Assembly (NCBI GenBank): GCA_963724385.1
Contig: CAVRUJ010000002.1
Location: forward strand, 186,001-250,000
Direction: 5' to 3'
DNA length: 64,000 nt
DNA from: DASXQK01 sp963724385
GTDB lineage: Bacteria > Pseudomonadota > Alphaproteobacteria > Dongiales > Dongiaceae
The first letter of the stretch is position 1, and every line of letters begins with the position of its first letter. The position numbers were made by a program, and so were the translations under genes. Positions 15,947-24,902 of this stretch are shown in pieces. The notes beneath the pieces are model-generated. The model was not told the DNA's origin, did no database searches, and worked only from the letters and a program-made list of their open reading frames with translations.

Positions 15947-16939
15947 ATGATCGATCCCTTTGGACGAAGCATCACCTACCTGCGCGTATCGGTGACGGAC
16001 CGCTGCGACTTCCGCTGCGTCTACTGCATGGCGGAAGACATGACTTTCCTGCCCAAGGCCGAGATCCTGTCTCTGGAGGAACTCGACCGCCTGTGCAGCG
16101 CCTTCGTCGCCTCGGGCGTGCGCAAGCTTCGCCTCACCGGCGGCGAGCCGTTGGTGCGCCGCAATGTCATGAGCCTGGTGCGCGCCCTCTCCCGCCATCT
16201 GGCCTCAGGCGCGCTCGACGAACTCACCCTCACCACCAACGGCAGCCAGCTCTCCCGCTTCGCCGGCGAGTTGGCCGCCGCGGGCGTGCGCCGGATCAAC
16301 GTCTCGGTCGATACTCTCGACCCGGCCAAGTTTACCGCCATCACGCGCTGGGGCCGGCTCGAGCAGGTCATGGAAGGGCTCGCCGCGGCCAAGCTCGCCG
16401 GGCTCGCGGTCAAGATCAACGCCGTCGCTCTCAAGGGCGTGAACGACGACGAATTCGACCGGCTGATCGAATGGTGCGGCGCCGAAGGCTTCGATCTGAC
16501 CCTGATCGAGGTCATGCCCATGGGCGACATCGGCGGCGAAAATCGGGTCGAGCAGTATCTGCCCCTTTCCCTGGTCCGCGCCAGGCTTGCTCGGCGCTGG
16601 ACGCTGCAGGACATCGATTACCGCAGCGGCGGACCGGCGCGCTACGTGCACATCGGCGAGACGGGGCGCAAGCTCGGCTTCATCACGCCGCTCACCCATA
16701 ACTTCTGCGAGAGCTGCAACCGCGTGCGGCTCACCTGCACCGGCATGCTCTACATGTGCCTCGGCCAGGAGGATTCGGCCGACCTGCGCGCACCCTTGCG
16801 CGCCGGCGGCGATGAGGCGGGGCTCGAGGCCGCGATTGCCGCCGCCATCGCCCGCAAGCCCAAGGGCCACGACTTCATCATCGACCGGCGCCACATGATG
16901 CCGGCCGTGCCGCGGCATATGAACGTCACCGGCGGGTAG
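15947..16939 (+). CDS. moaA: GTP 3',8-cyclase MoaA
   Basis: Radical-SAM enzyme of the first step of molybdenum cofactor synthesis, converting GTP to 3',8-cyclo-7,8-dihydro-GTP. The 330-residue protein has the N-terminal cluster motif CDFRCVYC, then LTGGEPLVR and the C-terminal cluster with CESCNRVRLTCTG and a later Cys in LYMCLG. The chain ends MNVTGG, the conserved Gly-Gly tail MoaA needs for activity. A Mo-box lies just upstream, so expression is probably tuned to molybdate. The partner moaC is not adjacent. Confidence 0.96.
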   Translation: MIDPFGRSITYLRVSVTDRCDFRCVYCMAEDMTFLPKAEILSLEELDRLCSAFVASGVRKLRLTGGEPLVRRNVMSLVRALSRHLASGALDELTLTTNGSQLSRFAGELAAAGVRRINVSVDTLDPAKFTAITRWGRLEQVMEGLAAAKLAGLAVKINAVALKGVNDDEFDRLIEWCGAEGFDLTLIEVMPMGDIGGENRVEQYLPLSLVRARLARRWTLQDIDYRSGGPARYVHIGETGRKLGFITPLTHNFCESCNRVRLTCTGMLYMCLGQEDSADLRAPLRAGGDEAGLEAAIAAAIARKPKGHDFIIDRRHMMPAVPRHMNVTGG

Positions 16940-17047
16940 CGCCGACTTTCGGCGGGCGCTTCCGGGGCCCCCTGTCACCCTGAACCAATCTCACCCGGTT
17001 GCAAATCTCTGGATCGATTCTGAGTCGCCCAAAAAATGGCCCGATGT

Positions 17048-17941
17048 TCAACGCGTGCGTAGCTGGCTTATCCCCTCGACAACGCCAGCGCTGACGATCA
17101 GAAAGCAGCCAGCGCCTTCGCGCCACCCGAAAGGCTCGCCGGCGAAAAGAGCGGCGCTGATCGCCGAGGCCAGCACCTCGAACAGCAGAAGGATGGAGAC
17201 CCGGCCAGGGTCGAGCCGTCCGGCACCCCAGAGGATCAGGAACCCCACGGGCACGAGCCAGATGCAGCTCAGCAGTACCAGCGGCAGCGCCGCGACCAGC
17301 GAGCTCAATGTCGGCGGCGCCGCAGGAGCGACAGCAAGGAAGGCCAGGGCGAATGGCACCGCGAAGACGCTATTGGCCAATGTCTTTTCGAGAGCCCCCA
17401 GGTCATGGGTCTTTCGGACGTAAACCGTGGCAAAGGCAAATGCTATGCCCGACGTCAGTGCCAGCCACTCGGCATTGCCGTGCGGCAGCGGCAAGAATCC
17501 CCGAAAGTCCAAGATCACGGATGCCCCGGACAATCCGAGCGCGATCGAAAGCACGCGCCCCGGTCCTATGGGATCGCTGAGCAGCAATATGCCCAGCAAT
17601 GACGCCCAGATCGGTGAAAGGTAGAACAACAGGGTGACCCGGACGACGGCGCCATAGAGGAGCGCGTGATTCCAGCTGGCAAAGGTAAATCCTGTCAGAA
17701 GGCCGACCACCATCAGGCGGCGGAAATCCTGCCTGCTGGGCCAAGGCCTGGACAAGACCACGGGCAAGATGATCAGCGCTGCGGCCGCATTCAATGTGAC
17801 GCTGGCCCAATTCCCCGTGAGGCCATGCCTTTCCAGAAAACGCAGGGGAATCCACCAGAGGCCCCAGAAGGCACCGGAAGCAGCGACCACGGCGGAGACC
17901 GCAAGTGTGGCCTTTGGCGCGGCTGAATTGGATACCGACAC
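17048..17941 (-). CDS. EamA/DMT-family transporter
   Basis: A 297-residue inner-membrane protein with ten predicted helices arranged as two five-helix EamA repeats. The first helix carries GAFWGLWWIPLRFLE, and the repeat boundary is near GFLPLPHGN. DMT transporters export small metabolites such as amino acids. The substrate is unknown. A second, only distantly similar EamA gene follows at 18056 on the same strand, but 114 bp separate them, so they are not tightly coupled. Confidence 0.88.
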   Translation of the reverse strand: MSVSNSAAPKATLAVSAVVAASGAFWGLWWIPLRFLERHGLTGNWASVTLNAAAALIILPVVLSRPWPSRQDFRRLMVVGLLTGFTFASWNHALLYGAVVRVTLLFYLSPIWASLLGILLLSDPIGPGRVLSIALGLSGASVILDFRGFLPLPHGNAEWLALTSGIAFAFATVYVRKTHDLGALEKTLANSVFAVPFALAFLAVAPAAPPTLSSLVAALPLVLLSCIWLVPVGFLILWGAGRLDPGRVSILLLFEVLASAISAALFAGEPFGWREGAGCFLIVSAGVVEGISQLRTR

Positions 17942-18055
17942 TAAGACACCTGGTACAGGCTTCGCCCCGACATTCGGCTAGGGCAGTTAATCAGGTTTGG
18001 CAATGGGTCGGCTACCGACCCTCTCATGCCGGTAGCCGACCGCGATTCGTGCTTC

Positions 18056-18985
18056 TCAGGTTTGCGCGGCCGATGCGCGCTTCTCTGCTAGACCGCTCCA
18101 CATCAAGAGTGTGAATACCGACACAACGATTGTCACGGCGCCAAGCCACTGACTCTCCGTCAACCGTTCACCCAGGAACGCATAGGCGATTGCGACCCCA
18201 AAGACGGGCTGCAGATTCAGGAAAATGCTTGCCGTTGTCGCGGGAACTGACTTGAGGGCCCGGAGATAGAGCCAGGATGCCACCGCATAGTACATCAGCC
18301 CGGCCAGCGCACCGCCGAGAATGCTCCGAGGCGTCAGGGCCGTGAGAGCGGCAAACGCCCCGCTGTGGCCTTGCAAGGGCCAGATCGCCATCACCCAGAT
18401 GAGTGCGACGGTTTGCTGGAGGGTAACCGCCAAGAGGGGATCGACGCGGAGGATAAGGCGTCGGGAGACCACCGTGTAGGTTGCGCAGCACAGCACCCCC
18501 GCCATGATAAGCAGCGCTCCGTGGGCGCTGGTCGCCAATCCCGCGGACCCGCCAATGACGCCTGTAACCAGGAGCACTCCGCACACGGCGGTCGCCGTAG
18601 CAGCGAGAAAGCGAAGTGTAATTGTCTCGCCCAGGATGAACCAGGCCAGGACGACGATAACGGCGGGTTCTGCGGCCCAGAGCAAGGTGGCCACGCTGGC
18701 CGTCGATTGCGCCAATCCGAGCGTGCTGAAGGTGTAGGACAAGCCCGGATTCACCCACCCCAGCAGCGCAACCGGCAAGATCGTCCGCCAACCCACGGAG
18801 GGTCCGCCGGCAATGCGCACGATGATCCACATGACGCATGCGCTGGGGGCGAGCTGGATGATGAGATAGGTGAGAGGCGAGACGGAAGCGAGCAGCGCTT
18901 TGCTTATGACCGTTCCGACCGCCCAAAACAAAGCTGCCGATGTGAGACAGACGAGCGGCGAATGGGTAATGGAGAGGCGCGCCAT
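18056..18985 (-). CDS. EamA/DMT-family transporter
   Basis: A 309-residue inner-membrane protein with ten hydrophobic helices in two EamA repeats (start LVCLTSAALFWAVGTVISKALL; second repeat from GALLIMAGVLCCATYTVVSRRL). The conserved PATTASIFLNLQPVFGVAIAY and AFLGERLTESQWLGA of the second repeat are clear. It is probably an exporter of amino acids or related metabolites, substrate unknown. GAGAACC lies upstream of the ATG at 18985. Confidence 0.9.
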   Translation of the reverse strand: MARLSITHSPLVCLTSAALFWAVGTVISKALLASVSPLTYLIIQLAPSACVMWIIVRIAGGPSVGWRTILPVALLGWVNPGLSYTFSTLGLAQSTASVATLLWAAEPAVIVVLAWFILGETITLRFLAATATAVCGVLLVTGVIGGSAGLATSAHGALLIMAGVLCCATYTVVSRRLILRVDPLLAVTLQQTVALIWVMAIWPLQGHSGAFAALTALTPRSILGGALAGLMYYAVASWLYLRALKSVPATTASIFLNLQPVFGVAIAYAFLGERLTESQWLGAVTIVVSVFTLLMWSGLAEKRASAAQT

Positions 18986-19380
18986 GATGGTTCTCCTTCA
19001 AAAGTCACAGGCTTCGACGTAATTGCGCAGCGTGAGCCGCCGGACTTGTGGCAGCAGTCGTCGCCGTCGCAGTGGTCGTAGCCTGGCTTTCGAGGAGGCC
19101 GGTTGTTCACGGACATCATCCAAGCATCGTCAAATTGGCCCATTCGGATTGCAGCGAACATCCGTCAGGCACAATCGGGCAAGTCCAGTGCATTCTAGCC
19201 AATTCTCGAGCCGACCGGGACTGGTTCGATCGAGAGCCGCGATGGCTCGCTGCGTGTCCATGGCGCCCGATTGCCGTTCCGATGCATTGATTCCGCAAAT
19301 ATCGAATCGTCGAGCAAGCCTAGTCCCGGCCCACCCGGCCTGTCAACGATGTTTCCAGCAATATCGAAATTAAGCCCGGC
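18986..19380. other. Intergenic stretch with no recognisable gene
   Basis: About 395 bp between the second EamA gene and the terminator at 19381. Short open frames occur but show no known motif, ribosome binding site or conservation I can recognise. Two similar decamers (CAAATATCGAA near 19296 and CAATATCGAAA near 19359) are present and could be coincidental. The promoter of the EamA gene probably lies at the left edge. Confidence 0.5.
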
Positions 19381-19398
19381 GCCGGCGAAGCCGCCGGC
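19381..19398 (-). terminator. Probable intrinsic terminator of the 19408 gene
   Basis: A perfect 7-bp GC stem (GCCGGCG / CGCCGGC) with a 4-base loop begins 9 bases after the stop codon on the minus strand. It is followed by GCCGGGCTTAATTT. The T-run is short and delayed, so termination may be weak. Confidence 0.55.
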
Positions 19399-19407
19399 CC
19401 CGCAGCC

Positions 19408-19887
19408 TCATTCGATCTTGATCTGGTGCGCGAAGGCGATGCCGTCGGTGATGGTGATCTGCTTGAAGCCCAGCAGCTTCAGGAAATCGAAGAAGGTCGC
19501 GTATTCGGCGATCGTGTTCTGCTGGAAGAAATCGGTGAGACGGGCCGCGGCCGTCAGATGGGCGAGCAGGGCCCGGGTGCGATAGACGGTGCTGAGCCCG
19601 CCGTCGGTGGTGCCGACGATGATGAGCTTGTCGGCCTCGTCGCCCTTGGCGAAGATGTAGAAGGTCGGCGCGTAGGGCTTGTCGGCGATCTCCTTGGCGA
19701 GCGCCGCGGCGAAGCCGATCCGCCGGCTCCGGTCGCTGTCGGCGAGCGTCGCCACCCGCGCCATATAGGTCTCGGTGACCTTGGGCTTGGGATAGTAGTA
19801 ACCCTCCTGCGAATCATCGGCTCCGGCGCGGGCCGGCACTGTCAAAAGCAGCATAGCGGCGAAGGCCGCAACAAATCCGATACGCAT
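19408..19887 (-). CDS. Secreted protein of unknown function
   Basis: A 159-residue exported protein: signal peptide MRIGFVAAFAAMLLLTVPARA, then EGYYYPKPKVTETYMARVATLADSDRSR, a FAKGDEADKLIIVGT strand and a C-terminal FFDFLKLLGFKQITITDG. I recognise the family from alphaproteobacterial genomes, where it is often labelled a molybdopterin-guanine dinucleotide biosynthesis protein. Nothing in the sequence supports that: it lacks the MobA nucleotide loop and is exported. It diverges from nadK with 81 bp between starts. An ATG five codons upstream (19902) is an alternative start. Confidence 0.72.
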   Translation of the reverse strand: MRIGFVAAFAAMLLLTVPARAGADDSQEGYYYPKPKVTETYMARVATLADSDRSRRIGFAAALAKEIADKPYAPTFYIFAKGDEADKLIIVGTTDGGLSTVYRTRALLAHLTAAARLTDFFQQNTIAEYATFFDFLKLLGFKQITITDGIAFAHQIKIE

Positions 19888-19968
19888 GGCGAAGATCCCC
19901 ATCTTGGCGCGAAATGGCGCAAGCTTGGATGCTCGCCGCATCCTTGGCAAGTCGCTATAGTCGCGGCC

Positions 19969-20763
19969 ATGTCCCCTGAAGGCCGTTCGCCAAGCGCTAC
20001 CGCTCTGCGCATCGCCATCCTCGCCGCCGACACCGACGAGGCGCGCCAGGCCGAGGCCCGGCTGAAGAAGCGCTACGCCGCCGTCGAGCCGGAGAAGGCC
20101 CAGGTCATCGTCGCGCTCGGCGGCGACGGGATGATGCTGGAGACCCTGCACCGGTTCATTGGAAGCGGGACGCCGATCTATGGCATGAACTGCGGCACCG
20201 TCGGCTTCCTGATGAACCTCTACTCGGAGGAGGACCTGCCGGCGAGGCTCGCCAAGGCCCAGCCGGTCCAGCTCCATCCCCTGCTGATGACGGCCTCGAG
20301 CGCCGACGGCCGCAAGCAGCAGGCCCGCGCGATCAACGAGGTCGCCCTGCTGCGCCAATTGCGCCAGGCGGCGAAGATCGCGATCCGCGTCGACGGCGTG
20401 GTGCGCATGCCGGAGCTCATCTGCGACGGCGTGCTCATCTCCACGCCGGCCGGCAGTACCGCCTACAATCTCTCCGCCCATGGGCCGATCCTGCCGCTGG
20501 GCGCGGGCGTGCTGGCGCTCACGCCGATCAGCGCCTTCCGGCCGCGGCGCTGGCGCGGCGCCCTGCTGCCCCACTCCGCCGAAGTGGTCTTCGAAATCCT
20601 GGAATGCGCCAAGCGCCCCGTCTCGGCCGTCGCCGACTACACCGAAGTGCGCGACGTGGTCGAAGTGCGGGTGCGGGAGGATCGGGGGACGATCCTGAAG
20701 CTCCTGTTCGACCCCGAGCACAATCTCGAGGAGCGCATCCTGCGCGAGCAGTTCCAGCCCTAG
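19969..20763 (+). CDS. nadK: NAD kinase
   Basis: Phosphorylates NAD to NADP, the only route to NADP in bacteria. The 264-residue protein has the GGDG catalytic motif in VIVALGGDGMML, NCGTVGFLMN, NEVALLR and the conserved ISTPAGSTAYNLSAHGPIL that forms the NAD site. It ends with an amber codon inside a CTAG tetranucleotide that was the target of the IS481 element immediately downstream. The duplicated target preserves the natural stop, so the protein is intact. Confidence 0.95.
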   Translation: MSPEGRSPSATALRIAILAADTDEARQAEARLKKRYAAVEPEKAQVIVALGGDGMMLETLHRFIGSGTPIYGMNCGTVGFLMNLYSEEDLPARLAKAQPVQLHPLLMTASSADGRKQQARAINEVALLRQLRQAAKIAIRVDGVVRMPELICDGVLISTPAGSTAYNLSAHGPILPLGAGVLALTPISAFRPRRWRGALLPHSAEVVFEILECAKRPVSAVADYTEVRDVVEVRVREDRGTILKLLFDPEHNLEERILREQFQP

Positions 20764-20764
20764 C

Positions 20765-21813
20765 TGTGAGCTTTCAACAGGTTGTCCATCCGGCCCCTGC
20801 CGGGAGAAGCTGAAGGTGTCGAAGCCTCAGTGATCTCAGGGAGAGACCGGATGAACGTTCACAAGAATGCCCGTCTCACGGCGCACGGTCGAGAGTGGAT
20901 CGTGGCCCGGGTGGCGAGCGGGCAGACGCTGCAGGCCGTCAGCGAAGCCGTAGGTGTCTGCCCGCGGACGGTGCGCAAATGGGTGAAACGCTACGATGCT
21001 GAAGGACTTGCCGGCTTGGCGGACCGCAGCTCGCGGCCCCGACGGCTGTATCGGCCGACGCCGCAGGCGATCGTCGAACGCATTGAAACCCTTCGGCGCG
21101 AGCGATTGACCGGCAAGGCGATTGCGGCCGAGGTCGGAGTTCTCGCCGGCGACCGTCAGCCGGCTTTTGAAGCGCTTGGGCCTGAACAAGCTGAGCGCCC
21201 TGGAGCCGGCCGAGCCGGTGCGCCGCTATGAACGCGAAAACCCCGGCGAACTCATCCACATCGATATCAAAAAACTCGGCAGGATCGATGGCGTCGGCCA
21301 CCGGATCACGGGCGACCGTAAAGGCCAGAGCAGCCGGCGAAGCCGGGGCCAAGGCCTCGGCTGGGAGTTCGTCCATGTCTGCATCGACGATGCCTCGCGC
21401 GTCGCCTTCAGCCAGGTCATGAAGGACGAGAAGAAGGGCAGTGCCGTCGCCTTCCTCAGGGCCGCCATCGCCTATTACGCAAGCCTCGGCGTCCAGGTGC
21501 AACGCGTCATGACCGACAACGGCTCGTGCTACAAATCCTTCGCCTTCGCGCGGGCCTGCAAACGGCTCCGCCTCAGGCACATCCGAACCAAACCCTATAC
21601 CCCCAAGACCAACGGCAAGGCCGAGCGGTTCATCCAGAACGTCGTTACGCGAGTGGGCCTACGCCAGGGCCTACCATCACTCAGACCAGCGCACCGCCGA
21701 ACTGCCGCGATGGCTTCATCGATACAACTGGCATCGCCCCCATGGCAGTATCGGCTCAATGCCACCGATCAGCAGGCTCCCTTTGACCGGGAACAACCTA
21801 TTGAGGCTCCACA
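20765..21813 (+). mobile_element. IS481-family insertion sequence, 1049 bp, with 6-bp target duplication
   Basis: Imperfect terminal inverted repeats are visible: the left end reads TGTGAGCTTTCAACAGGTTG and the reverse complement of the right end reads TGTGGAGCCTCAATAGGTTG. The element is flanked on both sides by CCTAGC (20759-20764 and 21814-21819), a 6-bp duplication matching the NCTAGN target known for IS481. Inside is a single transposase gene with two frameshifts. The insertion lies exactly between the convergent stops of nadK and the amidohydrolase gene and damages neither. Confidence 0.93.
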
Positions 21814-21818
21814 CCTAG
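20851..21818 (+). pseudogene. IS481-family transposase, inactivated by two frameshifts
   Basis: The N-terminal HTH part (VCPRTVRKWVKRYDAEGLAGL) and the integrase core are recognisable. The DDE residues are Asp in HIDIKKLG, Asp in VMTDNGSCY and Glu in TNGKAERFIQ. One extra base near 21141 breaks the frame between GKAIAAEVG and SPATVSRLLKRLG. A second shift near 21645 separates AERFIQ from REWAYARAYHHSDQRT and the ending NNLLRLHT. Restoring both gives a full-length protein of about 320 residues. The stop codon TAG at 21816-21818 comes from the duplicated target, not from the element. Confidence 0.92.
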
Positions 21819-22750
21819 CCGCCGTGGGCCCGGGCGCGGTTCGCCTGTCCAGACGACGGCGACCGGTGGCGTGCGAATTCCGCGACGGTGGCAACAAGCC
21901 GTCGCATGTCGGCCTTGAGGCTCTCGAAGCCGGCGGTCTTGTCGATCCGGGCCTCGTCCAAATAAAGCCGCCGGTTGATCTCGATCTGGAGGGCGTGGCG
22001 CCCGGCCGCGGGATCGCTGTAGCGCTCGATCAGCTCGGCGCCCTTGAAGGGATCGTTGATCCGAACGGTGTAACCCATGCCTTTGAGGCATTCGGCGACC
22101 AGGCGGGTGAACGCGCCCTCGCAGGCGCGCCCGTCCAGATCCCCCAGCACGAAATCGGCGCGGGGATGGGCGTGACGCCCGCGGCCCATCGCCTTCATGG
22201 AATGGCAGTTGACGTGCCAGACAGCGCCGAACCGGACATGAGCGTGGTCGAGCATGGCCTTGAGGGCCGCGTGATAGGGCCGGTAGAAGCGGGCGATCCG
22301 CTCCTCCACCTCGGACACGGCCAGCGACCGGTCGTAGATCGGCAGCTCGGGGCCGAGCAGCCGGCGGAGCAGGCCGAGGCCGCGCTCGCTGCGCGGGCTC
22401 GGCTCCGCACCATGGGGCCAGGGCTCGGAGAGAAGATTCTCGTCGATGTCCGCCACATGCCGGTTGGGATCGATGTAGCTGCGCGGGAACAGAGCGGCCA
22501 GCAGGGCCACGCCCTCGGCCGGCGCATCGGCCAGCAGCTCGTCCACATAGGCGTCTTCAGCCCGGCGCAGCATCTCCATCGGCGCGGCGTGGCCGAAGTC
22601 TTCCGGATACTCCCGGCCGCTGTGCGGCGAATCGATGACGACCGGCGCCAGCGCGTCGGGCGCCGGCTCATGGCGCTCGAGCACTCCCGGCAGGCGGTGG
22701 CGATGGATCTCCCGGGCCCTTGCCAGCCCGCCGGGAGAACGGATATCCAT
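21815..22750 (-). CDS. N-formylglutamate amidohydrolase family protein
   Basis: A 311-residue zinc hydrolase of the HutG2-like family: VVIDSPHSGREYPEDF with the metal His, ELLADAPAEGVALL, PRSYIDPNR, RFYRPYHAALKAMLD, HVNCHSMKAMG (second metal site) and the C-terminal ALQIEINRRLYLDE. It splits N-formylglutamate to glutamate and formate at the end of histidine degradation, although the family also has other N-acyl amino acid substrates. It diverges from argE by 39 bp. Its stop codon shares a CTAG with the IS481 target, so the C-terminus is probably original. Confidence 0.9.
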   Translation of the reverse strand: MDIRSPGGLARAREIHRHRLPGVLERHEPAPDALAPVVIDSPHSGREYPEDFGHAAPMEMLRRAEDAYVDELLADAPAEGVALLAALFPRSYIDPNRHVADIDENLLSEPWPHGAEPSPRSERGLGLLRRLLGPELPIYDRSLAVSEVEERIARFYRPYHAALKAMLDHAHVRFGAVWHVNCHSMKAMGRGRHAHPRADFVLGDLDGRACEGAFTRLVAECLKGMGYTVRINDPFKGAELIERYSDPAAGRHALQIEINRRLYLDEARIDKTAGFESLKADMRRLVATVAEFARHRSPSSGQANRARAHGG

Positions 22751-22789
22751 GCAGTTTCCTCGCTTTGCCGCAGGAACCAGGAGCAGCCC

Positions 22790-23965
22790 TTGGCCCGTCA
22801 GATTGCCAGCCTCGACATGATTCGCCGGCTGGTGTCGATGGACACGACCAGCCGCAACTCCAATCTCGAGCTCATCGGCTTCATCGGCGAGCATCTGGCC
22901 GGGCTCGGGATCGACAGCCGGCTGGTGCATGACGAAACCGGCCGCAAGGCCAATCTCTACGCCACGCTTGGCCCCAGGGACAAGCCCGGCATCGCGCTAT
23001 CGGGCCATACGGACGTGGTGCCCGTGGACGGCCAGGACTGGTCTTCCGATCCCTGGACGGTGGAGGAGCGTGGCGGCCGCCTCTTCGGCCGCGGCACCGC
23101 CGATATGAAAAGCTTCATCGCCGTCGTGCTGACGGCCCTGCCGGAAATCCTGCGCCGGAAGCCCAGCTCTCCGATCCATCTCATATTCTCCTATGACGAG
23201 GAGGTGGGCTGCCTGGGCGTGCGGCGGTTGCTGGACGTGCTGGCCAAGGCCCCGGTCAGGCCCTTGGCCTGCATCATCGGCGAACCCACCAGCATGAAGG
23301 TCATGGTCGGCCACAAGGGCAAGAAGAGCATGCGCTGCCAGGTGCATGGCCGCGAATGCCACTCGTCCCTCGCTCCCCAGGGGGTGAATGCCATCGACTA
23401 CGCGGCCGAACTGGTCGGGAAGCTGCGTGGCATGGCGAAGCGGATGGCCGAGCAGGGCCCGTTCGACGGCAATTTCAACGTCCCTTATACGACCGTCCAT
23501 ACCGGCGTGATCCGTGGCGGCACCGCCCTCAACATCGTGCCCAAGGACTGCCAGTTCGATTTCGAGTTCCGCTACGTGCCCGGCGTCGACCCGGAAGCGC
23601 TCTATGGCGAGATCAGGGGATTCGCCGAGAAGGAACTGCTGCCGCAGATGCGGGCCGTGGCATCCGAGGCCGGCTTCGACTGGGAGCAGATCTCGGCCTT
23701 CCCCGGCCTCGACACGCCGGTCGACAGCGAGATCGTCGAATTCGTCAAGTCGCTCACGGGCGCCAATTCCACGGGCAAGGTCGCCTTCGGCACCGAGGGC
23801 GGCCTGTTCCAGGAGGCCGGCATCCCGACGGTCATCTGCGGGCCGGGCGACATCGCGCAAGCCCACAAGCCCGACGAATACGTCGACGTCGACCAGGTGG
23901 CGCTATGCGAGGACTTCATGGGCCGGCTGATGGATAAGCTCTGCAGCCTGCCGGCGGTCGGCTGA
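22790..23965 (+). CDS. argE: Acetylornithine deacetylase ArgE
   Basis: M20-family zinc aminoacylase that releases acetate from N-acetylornithine in arginine synthesis. The 391-residue protein shows ALSGHTDVVPVDGQDW (metal His and Asp), FGRGTADMKSF (bridging Asp), FSYDEEVGCLG (catalytic Glu), IIGEPT and the late CGPGDIAQAHKPDEY. TTG 22790 is chosen as start because CCAGGAG lies 8 bases upstream; the first in-frame ATG is 22817 and has no ribosome binding site. The gene diverges from the N-formylglutamate amidohydrolase gene. Confidence 0.92.
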   Translation: MARQIASLDMIRRLVSMDTTSRNSNLELIGFIGEHLAGLGIDSRLVHDETGRKANLYATLGPRDKPGIALSGHTDVVPVDGQDWSSDPWTVEERGGRLFGRGTADMKSFIAVVLTALPEILRRKPSSPIHLIFSYDEEVGCLGVRRLLDVLAKAPVRPLACIIGEPTSMKVMVGHKGKKSMRCQVHGRECHSSLAPQGVNAIDYAAELVGKLRGMAKRMAEQGPFDGNFNVPYTTVHTGVIRGGTALNIVPKDCQFDFEFRYVPGVDPEALYGEIRGFAEKELLPQMRAVASEAGFDWEQISAFPGLDTPVDSEIVEFVKSLTGANSTGKVAFGTEGGLFQEAGIPTVICGPGDIAQAHKPDEYVDVDQVALCEDFMGRLMDKLCSLPAVG

Positions 23966-24007
23966 GACGCGGATCGAGGCCCGGGGCGCGCGCAGAACTC
24001 TTGCGTG

Positions 24008-24787
24008 TCAGTTCATCGAATCCAACGCGCCGGTGAGGTCGCCCAGGCGGCTGAGGGTGCGGGTGGAACTGCCGTCGAAAACGAAGAGCGTGACCGCATC
24101 GGGGCCATAGGCCGAGGGATCGCGGTTGATGCCATTCTGCCGGCTGCCGACCGTGATCTGCAGCACGACATAGCGGTCGAGGGAAGCCTTGCCGTCGGGC
24201 CCGTAGAACAAGGCCTGACCCTCGGTGCACAGGGTCGGATCGTAGCTGGCGCCGTTGGCGCCGCCGTTGTCGCTGCCGGACCCTGAAAAGTCGGCCTCGT
24301 CGCTGCAATCGCCCGTCGTCCAGTCGATTTCGGCGCGCTTGCCGATCTGCTGGGAGAACCAGTCGGCGAGCGGGGTGGCCGGCAGGCGCTGATCGAGCTG
24401 CTTGGCGGTCAGCTGCTGAACCAAGAGCTTCGCCTGGGCATCCAGGGCCGGGTTCAAAGGCGGCGGTGGTGGTGGGGTCGTATTCTCCTGCGCGGGCTCC
24501 GGCGGGCTGGCGGCCGCTCCGGAACTCGAATCCGTGCCGCTGCCCTGGTCGCCGGTTGCCGGCTGGTCGCCGCTCGTAGCGTCGCCTGATCCGGACCCAC
24601 CATCCTGGCCGGAGGTACTTGAAGGGGGGCTGCCGGTCCCGGAGCCGCTCGACTGAGCGATCGTCACCTGGCCACTGTCCACCAGGATCGCGCCGGCGAC
24701 GGCCTGGCCGGACGCACCCGCCTGCCGGGCCGCAGCCGTACAGGCGAGGCCCATCAATAGAACGGCGGCGATAGCGGTCAGACGCAC
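24008..24787 (-). CDS. Secreted Ser/Gly/Pro-rich protein of unknown function
   Basis: A 259-residue exported protein. A signal peptide (MRLTAIAAVLLMGLACTAAA) is followed by a disordered linker of about 85 residues rich in Ser, Gly, Asp and Pro (SGSGSGDATSGDQPATGDQG, then a run of six Pro). A folded C-terminal domain follows (DWTTGDCSDEADF, SYDPTLCTEGQALFYGPDG, two Cys). I do not recognise the domain. The layout suggests an envelope or secreted protein held away from the membrane by the linker. Its neighbour at 24903 on the same strand is also of unknown function. Confidence 0.75.
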   Translation of the reverse strand: MRLTAIAAVLLMGLACTAAARQAGASGQAVAGAILVDSGQVTIAQSSGSGTGSPPSSTSGQDGGSGSGDATSGDQPATGDQGSGTDSSSGAAASPPEPAQENTTPPPPPPLNPALDAQAKLLVQQLTAKQLDQRLPATPLADWFSQQIGKRAEIDWTTGDCSDEADFSGSGSDNGGANGASYDPTLCTEGQALFYGPDGKASLDRYVVLQITVGSRQNGINRDPSAYGPDAVTLFVFDGSSTRTLSRLGDLTGALDSMN

Positions 24788-24902
24788 GGCGATGCCTTCA
24801 CAGCCTCCGCGGCAATTCTAGCCCGAGTTGCCGCCGGGAACCATGCCGGCGTCGAGGCTGCGTCGTCTTGGTACTAACGTCTGGCCGGCGCGAAGCGCCT
24901 GG

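Noticed and set aside
19408..19887. Role in molybdopterin-guanine dinucleotide synthesis, as homologues are sometimes labelled
   Set aside because: The protein has a signal peptide and none of the MobA nucleotide-binding motifs, and a genuine mobA is at 9017-9640.
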